Of a stretch of DNA of 47,181 bases, positions 22,912 through 33,973 are shown in pieces; the stretch's first letter is position 1; the number at the start of each line of letters is the position of its first letter. Below the pieces are notes generated by a model. That model did no database searches, was not told the origin of the DNA, and worked only from the letters and a program-made list of their open reading frames with translations. The DNA lies in the NCBI GenBank assembly GCA_030141605.1, contig JAQGDQ010000951.1, positions 29,947-77,127 on the forward strand. Reading direction: 5' to 3'. Position numbers and translations under genes: made by a program. The stretch comes from Tubiluchus corallicola. Taxonomy: Eukaryota > Priapulida > Priapulimorpha > Priapulimorphida > Tubiluchidae.

Positions 22912-23735
22912 ATCTGAAACAAAATTTCAATCATATTTGAATATTTGAGCTTGCATTTAATATAAACCCCTGATGGCGTCTATGTGTCCGATCCTCAAGT
23001 AACAAGTTTTGGAAGCGAATCATTTTGTCAAATACATGACAACATTTTCAACTAAAGTACGATTTCCTTCCATTACGTTGGCTTTTGACCCATTGATACC
23101 GCGCATTCTTTGGCGCACACTGAACTAGGCGCGACTCTTCGGAAATTATCGCTTTGCGTCCTTAGTAACCGAAAAAATACTTCTTTTCCACATCAGCGCG
23201 ATAGTGTTTTGTGTGAAGTGAATGGTTGAGTAGTTATTTAAACATGAAAATAAAGGCCGGCTCATTTTTTGTAATTATGAAAACCAACAAACATAGGCAG
23301 AAGAGAAACAATTAAATCACATACCCAGTTTTTATGCGCGGATTCAGTAATTATTATTAATGAGGCCTTAAATCTCATCAATTTGAACATTTGCAGTACT
23401 GTATCTGCACTCGCCGAACTTCGGCTGCGTCTTGCGAATGACGTCATGCAGGATTGTCCGAAAAGCATTATGGGTTGAATGTGCCTGTTTTGACTATGTA
23501 AATGATACAGTAGCTGCTGTGCTGACTTGTCTGGCGAGTTGTCGCGTTCTGTCTGTTGAACTGTTGTTAATACAGAAGTTGTTCTTGAGTTGTACTTTTC
23601 TGTGGACATTGATGATTAAGTACGTTTACACAGTCTTTAGGCCTATAATTACTAGGTCTGAGGGTGGACTTTATTTGCGGTCTTCGCGTGCAGCGCACAG
23701 GATCATGGATAATGGTGTAGAGTCTGTAGCGGATA
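22912..23735. other. intergenic DNA, no gene assigned
   Basis: Open frames of 105-115 aa overlap on opposite strands at 23262-23749. They show no domain, and neither can be preferred. Confidence 0.5.
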
Positions 23736-23757
23736 GCCCTATAGGCTGAATAGGCTG

Positions 23758-24144
23758 AAGCCTAAGGCCCGGGATCAAAAGGGGCCCGGCAAAATAAAAC
23801 GAAAAATTTTTTTTTGTAAAAAAAAATAAATTGACAAAAGAGCAAGGGGCCCGCCAAAATAAAATATAGAAAAAAGTTTTTTTTGAAAAGTCACTCACTA
23901 TATTTCAAATCGGGTTTACACAATTCAAGTTTACACAAATCAAGTTTACACAATTCACGTTCACACAGTTTAAGTTTAAGTTCAAAATTTCAGTTTCCGA
24001 ATTTCTCAGTTTTCCGAAAGTCAGTTATAATTTCTGAATCAGTGATAAATTGTTTAATTTGTCATCCTTTAGAGAACAAAAACACGTCAGCTCAGCAGTG
24101 TAGCAACATTTAAAAGGCGCGTTCCAAGCTCAAGCCTAAGGCCC
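23758..24144. repeat. repeat-rich segment bounded by AAGCCTAAGGCCC
   Basis: AAGCCTAAGGCCC occurs at 23758-23770 and again at 24132-24144. Inside, GGGGCCCGGCAAAATAAAA (23781) recurs with one change at 23846, a 65-bp tandem duplication. Then 23914-23973 is a 4 x 15-bp repeat of GTTTACACAATTCAA. The GGGGCCCGG words resemble transposon ends, but no terminal inverted repeat can be demonstrated. Confidence 0.5.
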
Positions 24145-24149
24145 ATAAA

Positions 24150-25670
24150 ATCATAATCTAATCTACAGTAGAGTGCTGCAAAGGTGAGTTGACTAACAAA
24201 ATAAAATTAATTTTTAGAAATCAGCATGGTGGCTACAACAATGACTGCAAATCTAGTCTGTTATCATAGTATCCAAAGGGTCCAAAGTATATAGAGCGAT
24301 AATGTTTATGTTTTTTCTAATTTTGAATGCTTAATTATGTACTAATGGTAGATTTTACAACCTTAAAATGCTAATGTTTCGTAAATTAAATTATCATTAG
24401 TAACTTTGCAAGCTCACCGGTGTCTAATAATCATATTTATGCCCACTAAAGGAGAGCTAGCTAGGTAACTTAAAGACAAAAACAACAAACTGGATTAAAA
24501 AATTAAACAAAAATTAATTATTATAAAGTTATTAATGATTTACAGGTTTTCTGCAGTGGAAGCATGCTGAAAATGAAAACAGATGTCGATACGTGAATGA
24601 TTCTGGCTATTGTCAAACCAAAATACGAAAGAGGACTATTGTCGGTGCCACAGGAGTGGTGTATATAAAGGAGTTGGATAAAACAAGCAGCGGATGAAAG
24701 TACAAGGATCAATGAGGCTAAGATTTAAATGCTCTGCAAGACTAACAGTCTGGACTAATAAAAATGGTAAGAAATTGTTGCTGTAAACTAGTTGACAATT
24801 TTTCTGACAAGTAGAAACTGAGTTTTGCAAATCTCAGTTGGGAATGCTGTTCCGTAAATTGTGAATTAGTGATTCATTACTGACTTTCGATTATGGATGC
24901 ATTCGTTAATTTTGTTTTAATAAATTTTGCATAGCTAAAACTATAGATGCCTTCAAGTTATCAGCAGTTTCTAGTGTCTATGAGCTAAGTACGGTACTGT
25001 CCACCTTTCTGTTGACAGTGCAAAGTATTTTTTATATATGAAAGCTGAATAAGGAAACTTGTAAAAGACTCATATTATTTATTTAATTTGCTATATAGGA
25101 TTCATTTTTATTAGCTTTGTTTATTATATATATATATACACATTAGTAGTTACATTTTTTCAGGAATAAAAGTAATATACAAGTGGTCCACTCACATAGC
25201 TTGGTTGGTATCGGTCAATTAACTCTACGGAAGGAAGAGCAGCATGAAATAGTGGACATGTTGCCAACAAGAACATCCATTGACAAAATTGGACAACCTT
25301 GAAGCTAAAGTGTGTTGAGAGAGGAAATTTATTTTTACTGTACGTAAAACATAAGTAGACATTGACAAGCTGCAAGCATGGACTTAGCATTATTGTAATT
25401 CCAGAGCTGTGTTACTGTTGTAGCAAACTGATATGGTTGCAATTTTCACTATAACAAAGAACATTGTTAAACATCCATTTTATATGCTATATATTGATTT
25501 TAAAAGCTGTCGAGTGTTAATTAATTAATGTAATTGGTTTAAAATTCTATGTCAAATGTACTCGTTGTAAAGATAAGTGGAAATTGTAGTCCTTGAGACA
25601 GTATTTTCAAACTTTGTGCAGATGCAATTTGTGCGGTTTTGCTGGTTTTTATAAAATTCTGACTGAGATA
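24150..25670. other. intergenic DNA downstream of the CARF-like gene
   Basis: A plus-strand stretch at about 24548-24700 (containing RCRYVNDSGYCQTKIRKRTI) has slight FLYWCH/zinc-finger-like spacing but is short, and I do not call it. The rest has no support. Confidence 0.45.
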
Positions 25671-25675
25671 GCACA

Positions 25676-25681
25676 TTTATT
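25676..25681 (-). promoter_or_regulatory. polyadenylation signal AATAAA for the CARF-like gene
   Basis: A minus-strand hexamer about 80 nt after the TAA at 25761-25763. Confidence 0.45.
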
Positions 25682-25760
25682 AATTGCTGGTTAAGATAAC
25701 TCTATCATCTACAATATTAGTAAACAGTGAAAAGCAATAATAAATAAACCAAAAAACTTT

Positions 25761-26102
25761 TTAAAAATGTGAGTTACATTCTTCAGGAGCTACTAGTTTT
25801 TGTAATGAGGCCTTCTCGGTTTTGGCATCTGAGCCTGGGAATGGCACCTGAACATCTGTAGTTTTCCTGTACATTGAGAGTGTGGGCTTGTCGAATTTTT
25901 TTAGGGAGTCCGCTCTCTCTCCAACTCGTCCCGAAGCTGGATGCTTGGACTTGTGCATTGGCAGTGGAACAGGTAAGCTCTGGTCAGGCCCAGACTCTAA
26001 CTTCAAACCATCATCTTTCTTCACCAGTTCTGTTGATGTTGGCTCAGTCTCATCTTTACAGCCCTCGGTAGCCTCTACACCCTCTACAGTTGAGGAGCAA
26101 GG
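25761..26102 (-). CDS. CARF-like terminal exon
   Basis: An open frame of 113 codons from an acceptor (TTTAACAATAG) to TAA. It is low-complexity, rich in Ser, Pro, Glu and Lys, with no fold predicted by eye. The composition is coding-like. The link to the upstream exons is inferred from position and strand only. Confidence 0.4.
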   Translation of the reverse strand, partial: PCSSTVEGVEATEGCKDETEPTSTELVKKDDGLKLESGPDQSLPVPLPMHKSKHPASGRVGERADSLKKFDKPTLSMYRKTTDVQVPFPGSDAKTEKASLQKLVAPEECNSHF

Positions 26103-27285
26103 CTATTGTTAAAGAATTTTATTAAATACATATAGTGCCTTGACGTACCGTGGTATTTTATCCAAACAGGCTGTGTTAGGGTTTGTATCAAGATGTACAA
26201 ATTTTACAGATAAGCTTCTCATATAAAAGACGTATCATGCAGTAAATATAAAATCTTAATATTTTATCTATTTTTCAATATCATTGGTGATTTTCAAAAT
26301 TTTCAGTTTAATGACTGAATGCTGAGTGGGTGCATTATTTACCTGCTTTGTTCAAGGTGGGTCTTGCCCATACAATAAAGTGTTAGCCACATATTCTTTA
26401 AGACATGACTCTAGATTCCTTCTGTTTGTTACACCACTAGCTAGCAGTTCTAGTAGCTTTACCTTAATCTGCTTATCGACAGGCTCAATGTAGCCACCCA
26501 TCTGGTAACAAGTTTAAAATGAAGATGATTAAACACAACACACAGTAGAAAATTAAAATTTGCTTATAAACAATTTTACTACTTGGACCAGCACTATAAC
26601 GTGGTTGATTTATAATGAAAAGGAATTTCAGCACAGCAGGTACATTTGTGGAAGGTATACTTGTGATATTTAGCAAGGTTTGTCTGTAAAATGGAGAATA
26701 CTCGAACGCGCTTCTTGTCAATGTCAATTCCGCCAAAGTTATGACTATCTTTCTCTGTGATAATTTTACCTTCCCACTAAGATGATACTTGTGCTCATCT
26801 TTGTCTGGAATAGACATGATATATTTAACATCCATCTGGGGCTGAGGATCTCTTTCCAAGGCTTTCTTCAGTTTTCTAAGCATTCGCCCTTTAGCGGCCC
26901 TTGTTGTATCAGAAATCTGCAACAGAAATAATACTTAAAAAGAACTGTTGTAGGAAAAGGTATTATAATATACCCAGCCACATATGCTACACATCGCTTG
27001 CTGCCTTATGTGGTTTCATTAAACAAATTTTACACACCAATGTATAAAGCAAGTTAAATTTGACCCTTTTCTGGCTAATGCAAAAAAGAAAGATAATATT
27101 CATAACTGTTCTGACCAATATGCAAATTATTTAGCTTAGGCAAAATAAAACATTACTGCAACACATTTCATTCACCTTAAACTCTGGAATCTTCACAATT
27201 TTTTTTATCTGGATTGTTGCAGTACAACCCATCTTTTTTGTAGGCTGCTGCAGAGGTCTGCTTTTTACAAACGCATGAAAATTCC
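25761..27285 (-). CDS. CARF/ALS2CR8-domain-like gene, four 3' exons, with an in-frame TGA
   Basis: Four minus-strand segments join with GT/AG junctions: 27285-27176, 26916-26770, 26501-26343 and 26102-25761. The inferred protein has KKMGCTATIQIKKIVKIPEF in the first, RMLRKLKKALERD and EHKYHLSGK in the second, and GGYIEPVDKQIKVKLLELLA then NLESCLKEYVANTLL in the third. This order (small Cys-containing strand region, basic helix, His-rich loop, helix ending in KxYV) is what I know from calcium-responsive transcription factor (CARF) homologues in invertebrates. The last segment encodes a Ser/Glu/Lys-rich tail ending in TAA. The third exon has a TGA (26352-26354) four codons before its donor. Either this is the real end of a truncated product, the copy is a recent pseudogene, or a base is missing from the assembly. 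No 5' exons or start codon were found; an LTR element lies immediately upstream. Confidence 0.5.
26343..26501 (-). CDS. CARF-like exon (third visible), containing TGA
   Basis: This is 159 bp and phase 0. The acceptor is TGTTACCAG and the donor is CAG|GTAAAT. It continues smoothly from the previous exon into GGYIEPVDKQ and an amphipathic helix. TGA is codon 50 of 53. One extra base before it would restore an open reading to the donor. Confidence 0.5.
26770..26916 (-). CDS. CARF-like exon (second visible)
   Basis: This is 147 bp, phase 0 at both ends. The acceptor is TTTCTGTTGCAG and the donor is AAG|GTAAAA. It encodes ISDTTRAAKGRMLRKLKKAL and then a DEHKYHLSGK end. Confidence 0.55.
27176..27285 (-). 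CDS. CARF-like exon (first visible)
   Basis: The acceptor is a pyrimidine-rich ACATTTCTCTTTAG ending at 27286. The donor is AAG|GTGAAT after 27176. It starts with two bases of a split codon and ends in phase 0. It encodes a basic segment followed by a strand-like KKMGCTATIQIKK. Confidence 0.5.
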
Positions 27286-27289
27286 CTAA

Positions 27290-27615
27290 AGAGAAATGTG
27301 ATTTAATACGTGCATATTGCGTGTATGTGTATTCTAAGCTAGCATATATCACAGCAATGCTAACAGGCTCTTGCTCGCCAATGTTTGATTCTGTTTGTAT
27401 TATTAGTTTTTGCAGTATCTTCATGTTTGAACCAGATACATCAAATATCAACTACTTGACATAAGTACTTATTATACAACTTTTTATACTAAGAAGCTAC
27501 TTTAGTGATGCAAAGACGAACATATATATATAAATGAGTACACTAAAAATACATTGTGAGTACTTTATTAATCACAAGAAACTATTCTTGGGTTGCCAAC
27601 TATCTCACACACAAG
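27290..27615. other. spacer between CARF-like exons and the LTR
   Basis: A minus-strand open frame continues across 27286-27451, but the strong acceptor at 27286 suggests it is intron. Confidence 0.4.
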
Positions 27616-27938
27616 TGTTGTGGAGATCGCTGGCATCTACTAGAATTAAACAGAATATTGTAGAATGTTCATGTTCCATTATATAATAGAACAATCGTCT
27701 TACCTTGTAGAATATTCTAGAAAGGAACTTCCAGAATATTCCCTGGCACTGATATGTAAGGCGAAGCTGGCCACTGATTCTCTCACATTCTCTTGTATAC
27801 TCGTATTCTCAGATACGCTAACACGTTTTCCAGATTTTCACGTTTACTGTGTACATTTCGCGTTCCTTCATACTTTTGTGTTGTAGAAGTGTTTTCTGGT
27901 TTTCTCTACGAGCCTTGCAAGAGAAACTAAGAGCAACA
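27616..27938 (+). mobile_element. 5' LTR of a Ty3/gypsy-type retrotransposon
   Basis: The segment starts TGTTGTGGAGATCGC and ends GAGCAACA, with the TG...CA termini expected of an LTR. It lies directly before a primer-binding-site-like TGG motif and a gag frame. It is about 323 bp. No matching 3' LTR is visible downstream, so the element is truncated. Confidence 0.6.
27663..27741 (+). promoter_or_regulatory. cluster of heat-shock-element-like motifs in the LTR
   Basis: Three groups of alternating GAA/TTC pentamers are present: GAATGTTC (27663-27670), GAATATTCTAGAA (27710-27722) and TTCCAGAATATTC (27729-27741). The last two each contain three perfectly spaced nGAAn units, the consensus for trimeric HSF1. 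They lie in the upstream half of the LTR, where a promoter/enhancer would sit. Confidence 0.5.
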
Positions 27939-27943
27939 AATAT

Positions 27944-27961
27944 TGGCGCAGTCGACAGGAT
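27944..27961 (+). other. candidate tRNA primer-binding site
   Basis: TGGCGCAGTCGACAGGAT begins 5 nt after the LTR end and starts with TGG, complementary to a tRNA 3' CCA end. I do not assign the tRNA. Confidence 0.5.
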
Positions 27962-27997
27962 CATTGGTAACTCAGTGGGCAGTTGCTTATTCAAGCA

Positions 27998-29340
27998 ATG
28001 GGCGAACTTATCAAGTCCCTCACGCAGCAGCATAAGGAACAAATGGATCTCAAGAGGGAACAAATGGATCGGCAGGCGCAGCAACACAAAGAAGATATGG
28101 GTGGTATGAGGAGGCTGCTTCAGGCTCGCACTCCTGAAGAGAATTCCAGCTCAAGGACCACCTTCCACCTGCATCAGCGCTTACAGCTGCCATTCCACCA
28201 TTTGCTGCTTTCGGTCTAACTTCCGAATTATGGCCTGACTACTGGCCAAGATTTTGTACCTTCATGGCAGCCATCGCAGTGCCTGACCAACGCAAGGCTC
28301 AAGTTTTCCTAAAAAATCAGACTGCTGCCATCTACAAACAACTGGCGAATCTAGCGACTTAACAGTCTCCATCCTAGGATATCAACGAACTGAAAATTGA
28401 CGAAATTGTCGATTTTATGAAGGAACAGTTTGACCAGAAGCTCTTCATTGTGCGAGAATGTTTCAAGTTCTGGAGTGACATGCAACGGAAGCCAGGCAAA
28501 ACTTTCCAGGAGTTAGCAGCCCGCATACGCCAAGACGCTGCTACGTGTCACTTTTCTTCAATCAAAGACCCACAAGATGAAGCTGTGAGGCAGAGATTTA
28601 TAAGCTCTGTCAACAACGAAGCTGTCTTGAAGGCTATTTTCAAGATTAAAGACGAAGATCTGACTTTCGGCCGTGCTGTCCAAGTCGCTATCGAGACTGA
28701 AGACGCAGCAAAAGTTGCCAAGGAAACAGCCTGTGGTTTCAAGACCAGACATATCAACAATGTCAAGCTGAACCAGAACAAGGGTTAATGAAAGAACCAT
28801 CAGCAGTCAAATTCCGAAGACACGGATACAAAGTGCATTGTGGAAAGGCCTACAAAGTGACTGACTGTCCACACAAAGATGCCAAGCGCCATTTCTGTGA
28901 CAAGAAGGACATTTGGAGGCTGTTTGCATGAAGATGCAACGACAGCAATGGGACCAGAAATCTGGGAAGTCCATGAGGAGAATCACGAAAGATGAGCTTG
29001 TCAAGGCGATCCTCGATGAAGTTCCTGAAAACTCTCATAGTGTGGATGTCGAAGTCCACATCCAAAACCAACAGTTCATGATGGAGCTTGATACTGCAGC
29101 CACGGGAAATTTCGTTTCAGTGCCGGTCTGGAAACAACTAGGAAAGCCAAAGCTCGATGACGTCAGACATCGCTACGAGTCTGCCAGCAAGCACAACCTA
29201 CCAGTGCTGGAAACTTTCATGGGCTAGACCAAGGATCCAAAGACGGGTAACAAAGTTCAATTCCCTACATCGTCACCAGGATCCCTAACCTGAACCTGCT
29301 GGCAAGAAGCGCTATGCAGAAGCTTTGAATTTCTGTGGAA
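27998..29340 (+). pseudogene. Ty3/gypsy gag-protease remnant (K02A2.6-like)
   Basis: ATG at 27998 opens a Gln/Lys-rich coiled-coil-like N-terminus to about 28130. After a frame change, the Gag core carries SELWPDYWPRFCTFMA (from about 28220) and EIVDFMKEQFDQKLF, ELAARIRQDAATC and LTFGRAVQVAIETEDAAKVA (28400-28740). A zinc-knuckle region with C-H-C spacing (CPHKDAKRHFC) follows near 28867-28900, but its first Cys pair is degraded. The protease block MELDTAATGNF (about 29080) has DTA where aspartic proteases usually have DTG. Frameshifts and stops occur throughout, and the sequence loses identity after about 29340, before reverse transcriptase. It is an inactive truncated element on the plus strand, opposite to the CARF-like gene. 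Confidence 0.8.
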
Positions 29341-29684
29341 AATGCTCTAGGACTGAGAAACTTCTGTAAACGACCATCCAAATCAGCGAATTGTCTTGTT
29401 GTGCAACTTTAATTCCCAGTTATTAAGCAACGTACAGGACTCAGTTACGAGCATCAGTCCACAACCATAAACTCATCAGACATTGAGCGTTTCCTATCAA
29501 TGTGAGGTACTGAAGGCGTGATTTTCTCTATCTGAGCCTCTTAAACCCATCAACCTGCAAGTTCAATAAAAGAAAAAAGTAAAACATGAAAAAAATCTGT
29601 TGCACAATTAACTGTAATTACAAGTAATCAATTAATAAAATTATTGACAATAGAGAGAGGACACAAGAAGTAGTGAGTGAGAGA
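29341..29684. other. decayed sequence after the gypsy fragment
   Basis: No recognisable coding sequence. It ends in a GA-rich lead-in to the ATT microsatellite. Confidence 0.5.
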
Positions 29685-29686
29685 GC

Positions 29687-29772
<86 letters not shown>

Positions 29773-29782
29773 ATTATTATTA

Positions 29783-29837
<55 letters not shown>
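29685..29837. repeat. (ATT)n microsatellite
   Basis: About 150 bp of ATT with a few ATC and AATT interruptions. The poly-Tyr and poly-Ile frames are artefacts. Confidence 0.98.
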
Positions 29838-31040
29838 GACTGTTTTATTAATCTATTCTTGGAGGTGTACAAGAAATCATTTCAATCTTATACATTCGCA
29901 AGAATTACAATTACTTATGACTCAGGTAACAATAAATTCAACAAGATCCAAAAACAAAACACAACAAAAAGAGATTATGAATAATTGTCAACAAGGCTAT
30001 GCACTAGATGACAAGCTATAAGCAGACGTTGTTAGTAGATACAATATGATACAGTAATTGTACAAGATACAACCCTCATATCTACCTTCGAACTCTATAA
30101 ATAATAGCTAATAGCAAACAGATTCAGAAATTTTTGCAAAAATACGATACGATATTTTTGCAAATATTTTTGTTAAGCCAACTGCTATTCTTTATTTATA
30201 ATAGAATATGGAAGCTTATCTTTCCGTTTTCCACACAATCGATACGATCAGGTAATTCAAAGAAATAAAATCTACATGAAAACAACAACATCATTTACAA
30301 CACGTATAAAATTACCACAAACTAAAGCATTACATCAAATCTCTCTTTATTTCCGGTAGTATAGAACTTTGATAAGATTTTTTCTGACTTCTTGGTCTAC
30401 TAAAAGCCAACTAAGAGTAAATGGTGAGAAGTATGTGCTTCCCCACTATGACATGCGCATTCTTTGGTGGATGCTTGCCTAAAGTTGCATAAAAAGATAG
30501 CGTTCCTCTTTTCAATAGCAAGTTTACTGCTTAGGTTTCTTCGCATCTTTGCTTATTATTTAATGGTAAACTTAGTGTCTTTAGTTCTGGGGTTGTAATA
30601 ACTGTGGACACGTCATCTATTTCCTGTGTTGAATTCTACACCTCCACTAAGAACTTTGGAATTTAACACACTCTTTTCTGGTACAACGTAGATTAATATA
30701 TTCAGCGAGACTGCCATTTCTCATATTATCTCATATTAACTCTTTTAAATGTTTTTACGAAAGTTTTTGCCTGATCAAGCAAATTTTTTACAAGATGATT
30801 ATTTATTCGACAATTTAATGGCAAAGCTTCACAAGTTAATATTTCTTGCTTAGGTAAGTGCTCATCAGGACTCCTCTGTGTTTTTAATATAAGTTTACTG
30901 ACTATACAAAAAACTTCGTGTACTAAAAGCCTGCAAAAATACATTCAGTATCACATTTCCTGGGACTGTACCCTTAAGCGTTATTTAATGCGTCGCGCTC
31001 TTTCGTTTTTCTTTGTACCTCGATGCAACAATCCGCTTAT
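29838..31040. other. AT-rich intergenic DNA, nothing recognised
   Basis: No supported gene, RNA or mobile element is seen. Confidence 0.55.
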
Positions 31041-31156
<116 letters not shown>

Positions 31157-31184
31157 AGTCCAGTGTCCTTGAATAAACGGATAG

Positions 31185-31985
31185 GATGAAGATAAAGATT
31201 GCTCTCACTGTTTGGATTCTATAACTTGAAAAATGCACTTATCCTCCAAGCTACTAGTTGTAGAGAGCGAATATTTTCTGTTCATGGGCGAGCAAATATT
31301 TTGCAAAGGAGAGAATGTTTGAGAACACTCTGCCGTTGAGAAGAGCAAATAATTGTCGAAGGCATTAGTGGACGAGAACGCATATTTCTACTGAGTAAAT
31401 ATTTTGCAAAGGAAATTTTCCAAAGAAAAGAAAGTACGAGAGCACTCACCCCCTGGGAAGAGCAATTAGATGCACAGAGCGGTTATTGTGTTCTAGGAGA
31501 GTAAATGTTTGGCAAAGCTAATTTTATAAATGACAAAAGCTTTGCGAGCACTCACCTCCTGGGAAGAGCAAATAATTCTCGAGGCTATTAATGCCCAGAC
31601 CACATTTTTTCTAGCAGGGTAAATGTTTGGCAAAGCTAATTTTATAAATGACAAAAGGTTTGCGAGCACTCACCCCCAGGGAAAAACTTAGATCTGTTTA
31701 CCTTTGGGATGACTGTCTTTCTTTCGAAAATAAGCTCCAGACGCTATGATAGTAATCCATCGTTCTTGTTATCTTTTAACGCCTGGGAAGTGAAAGGTAA
31801 GCGACCCTGGGAACAGACAAAAACTGCTTTGCAGGGACTCTTCCCTGTATTATTTGAACGTCAAGTTCACAAAGGCCATTTCTATTTTACCTGTGAAAGA
31901 AGATTATCTTTTCCGAGTAAAAAGTTTTTAAAATTTTCACCAACATGTTCGTTTTGCAATTTTAAATTTTACGTGTCTTACCGCT
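31185..31985 (+). repeat. repeat family B, copy 2
   Basis: It begins GATGAAGATAAAGATTGCTC, then about four tandem-like units with AAATATTTTGCAAAGG and GAGCACTCACC words. The unique 3' part (from about 31681) is almost the same as copy 1, including TCCAGACGCTATGATAGTAA. It ends in a TAATAA run near 31990-32010. Confidence 0.75.
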
Positions 31986-32011
31986 ATAAATATAATAATA
32001 ATAATAATAAT

Positions 32012-33260
32012 TACATTCATTACTATATACGAAATGACAACGCAATAAATTTATGCTTTTAAAAGTCACTTTTAAAAACTATGATACAATATCAAAATAA
32101 GATACAGGAAAACAAGGTCATCACCAGTCAGGGATTTGGATTTGAAATAATTTTACAAGGTTCATTAAACTTCGATAAGTGGCAGACCATTGAAGAGAAG
32201 ATGTTTGATGTATTATGTGATTTTATATTATATCAAAAATCTTGTTATGAAAATTTTGTTGTGTTCGTATTTTACTAACCCCTTGGCTGAGTGCCTGTAG
32301 GTCAAATAACCACCAGCTAAAATGATAATTGGCTAAGGGACAATCAGACAAAGGACACTAGTCAAAGAGTCTTCAAATATGTTTAAAAGTCTAAAAATTT
32401 TATATTTAACATTATTATGTTTAACAACGCGGTTTGGAAATACAATCTTGGTGAGAAGGATGTTGTCCATCCTTTGACAGGTGGTCGTTAGTCCATCCCC
32501 CTAACTGGCGGTCCTTAGACCACTTTTAAAGTGGTAAAGGTGGTGCCTTGGCCGACTGTCCATTGTCCGCTGTTCTTTAACCTTGCCCAGGCTACGTTGG
32601 CAACGCTATCACGTTATCAAAAGTCCATTTAAGTACTTATGAGCAATGTGACTATATCGCGGTGCTGGTTCCCTAGCAAATCTCACTACTTTTCCTACAT
32701 TCAATACGCACTGGACACTAAAACAGTTTGTTGTGTTACTCATAGATGGTAGTCAGATTCTATCCTTTTTAATGGTCCCATAGGAGCAGGTTTCCTTGTT
32801 TCAGAAGAAGCCAGAGCGGGGAGAGGTGAACAACAGGCTACCCAGCACAGTCTACAGTTCATTTTGTGCTCGGATTGTAAATTAAAATGGCTGCAATTGT
32901 TTTGTAATTTTTAGCAAGCGTAGTTCTAATCTTCGTTAGTGTAGTTCTCTTTAAAATTACGATTAGCAAACAATATCTGCTGAAATGTCAAAAAACGTAA
33001 ATTTGTAAGAAAAGTTATAACACCTGAGCAAAGTAAAGATTTGCTAGAATGGGACGATGCCAGCTATGATTGTAGCACTTTTGATGATGAATCTTCGGAA
33101 GTAAATAAGTATGTAATTTATTGACCAAGAACTATGATTACACTATGATCAGGGTAAACGCATGAATAACACAATAAGTTGGTCCACATTTTCTCCAAAG
33201 CATTGATACATTGACGATAGTAAAAGTGCTAAATGGCATTTAACATAATTAACATATTTT
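32012..33260. other. intergenic DNA, no gene assigned
   Basis: A short plus-strand frame at about 32985-33122 (ITPEQSKDLLEWDDASYD) has an acidic composition like the N-terminus of some piggyBac-type transposases, but is too short to call. Confidence 0.45.
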
Positions 33261-33263
33261 ACA

Positions 33264-33866
33264 TTATATTGTCAGTCCAACAAGAAACATTGAGTCTTGT
33301 GCAAAACACTTAAAGCACCGATGAATATAGTCCACAATAGATTGGTTATCTTTATGCCTGAATATCACATCAATATTAGAGAACCGCGGTACTTGTCTGA
33401 TCGGGTCACACTTCGCACAATTTCACAAAACATCTTCTTCATCTTGAACAGGCCTTGGTTCGTTAGTACAGCAGTCGCAAAACCGCCTTAGCCTAGGTGT
33501 ATTCCTCCACCTGCTGATTTCAATAGCCAATTTATGACCTGATATTCTGGCCTTTGTCCAGGAAGCTCTTTCGAGTTGACGAACAGGCGCCATCCTATTT
33601 GAATATATAGGATGGCTAACCAAATCCGGAATCAAAAGTCTGTGTGTATCCATTCTACTAGAGGTTGACACACTACATTCTTGTGCTCTCTTTTGCTTTT
33701 CCTCTATTGCAGGGTCTCTTCTCGGAGAGAGTCTTTTCAGTGCTTGGTCGAAGAACCTGTAGCACCATTTTTCAACCTTTGGCAGGATTCGGTCGAGATT
33801 TGAACCCACAATCTCCCGGGTGGTAAGCGATCAAGCTAGGGACGCTATTGAGCTACGCCACCCGGT
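33264..33866 (-). mobile_element. tRNA-SINE (copy 2) fused to LINE ORF2 C-terminal sequence
   Basis: Reading the minus strand from 33866, the start ACCGGGTGGCGTAGCTCAA and the B box GGGTTCAAATC (33807-33797) match SINE copy 1. The shared body words GTTGAAAA and TTCGACCAAGCACT follow. The same reading frame then runs on into SGHKLAIEISRWRNTPRLRR and a Cys cluster FCDCC...EDEEDVL-like region. After one TGA (33425-33423) it continues NCAKCDPIRQ and FLVGLTI to a TAA at 33266-33264. This second part resembles the C-terminal zinc-finger-like tail of L2/CR1-type ORF2. It may be a SINE with a LINE-derived body, or a SINE inserted beside a LINE end. Confidence 0.6.
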
Positions 33867-33871
33867 TTATT

Positions 33872-33973
33872 TTGGGGTTTATTTTTCGAAATGGGCACAC
33901 CGGGACGAACGTGAAGCGAAATATCTGTAAAAATGGCCGTTTTTTGCAAAACTTATACCTCTTATTTCTAGAG
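33872..33973 (+). repeat. repeat family A, copy 2 (partial)
   Basis: TTTTTCGAAATGGGC, CCGGGACGAACG and TTTTTTGCAAAACTTATACC are in the same order as in copies 1 and 3. It is cut off on the left by the SINE and on the right by the TGC/TGT repeat. Confidence 0.65.

Noticed and set aside
24548-24710. possible FLYWCH-like exon on the plus strand
   Set aside because: Cys/His spacing is incomplete and the frame is interrupted; no matching exon before or after.
29628-30021. poly-Tyr and poly-Ile frames, and the poly-Asn/poly-Leu frames at 45965-46313
   Set aside because: Translation of trinucleotide microsatellites.
32985-33122. short acidic frame resembling a piggyBac transposase N-terminus
   Set aside because: Too short; no ATG in frame; no downstream DDE domain found.
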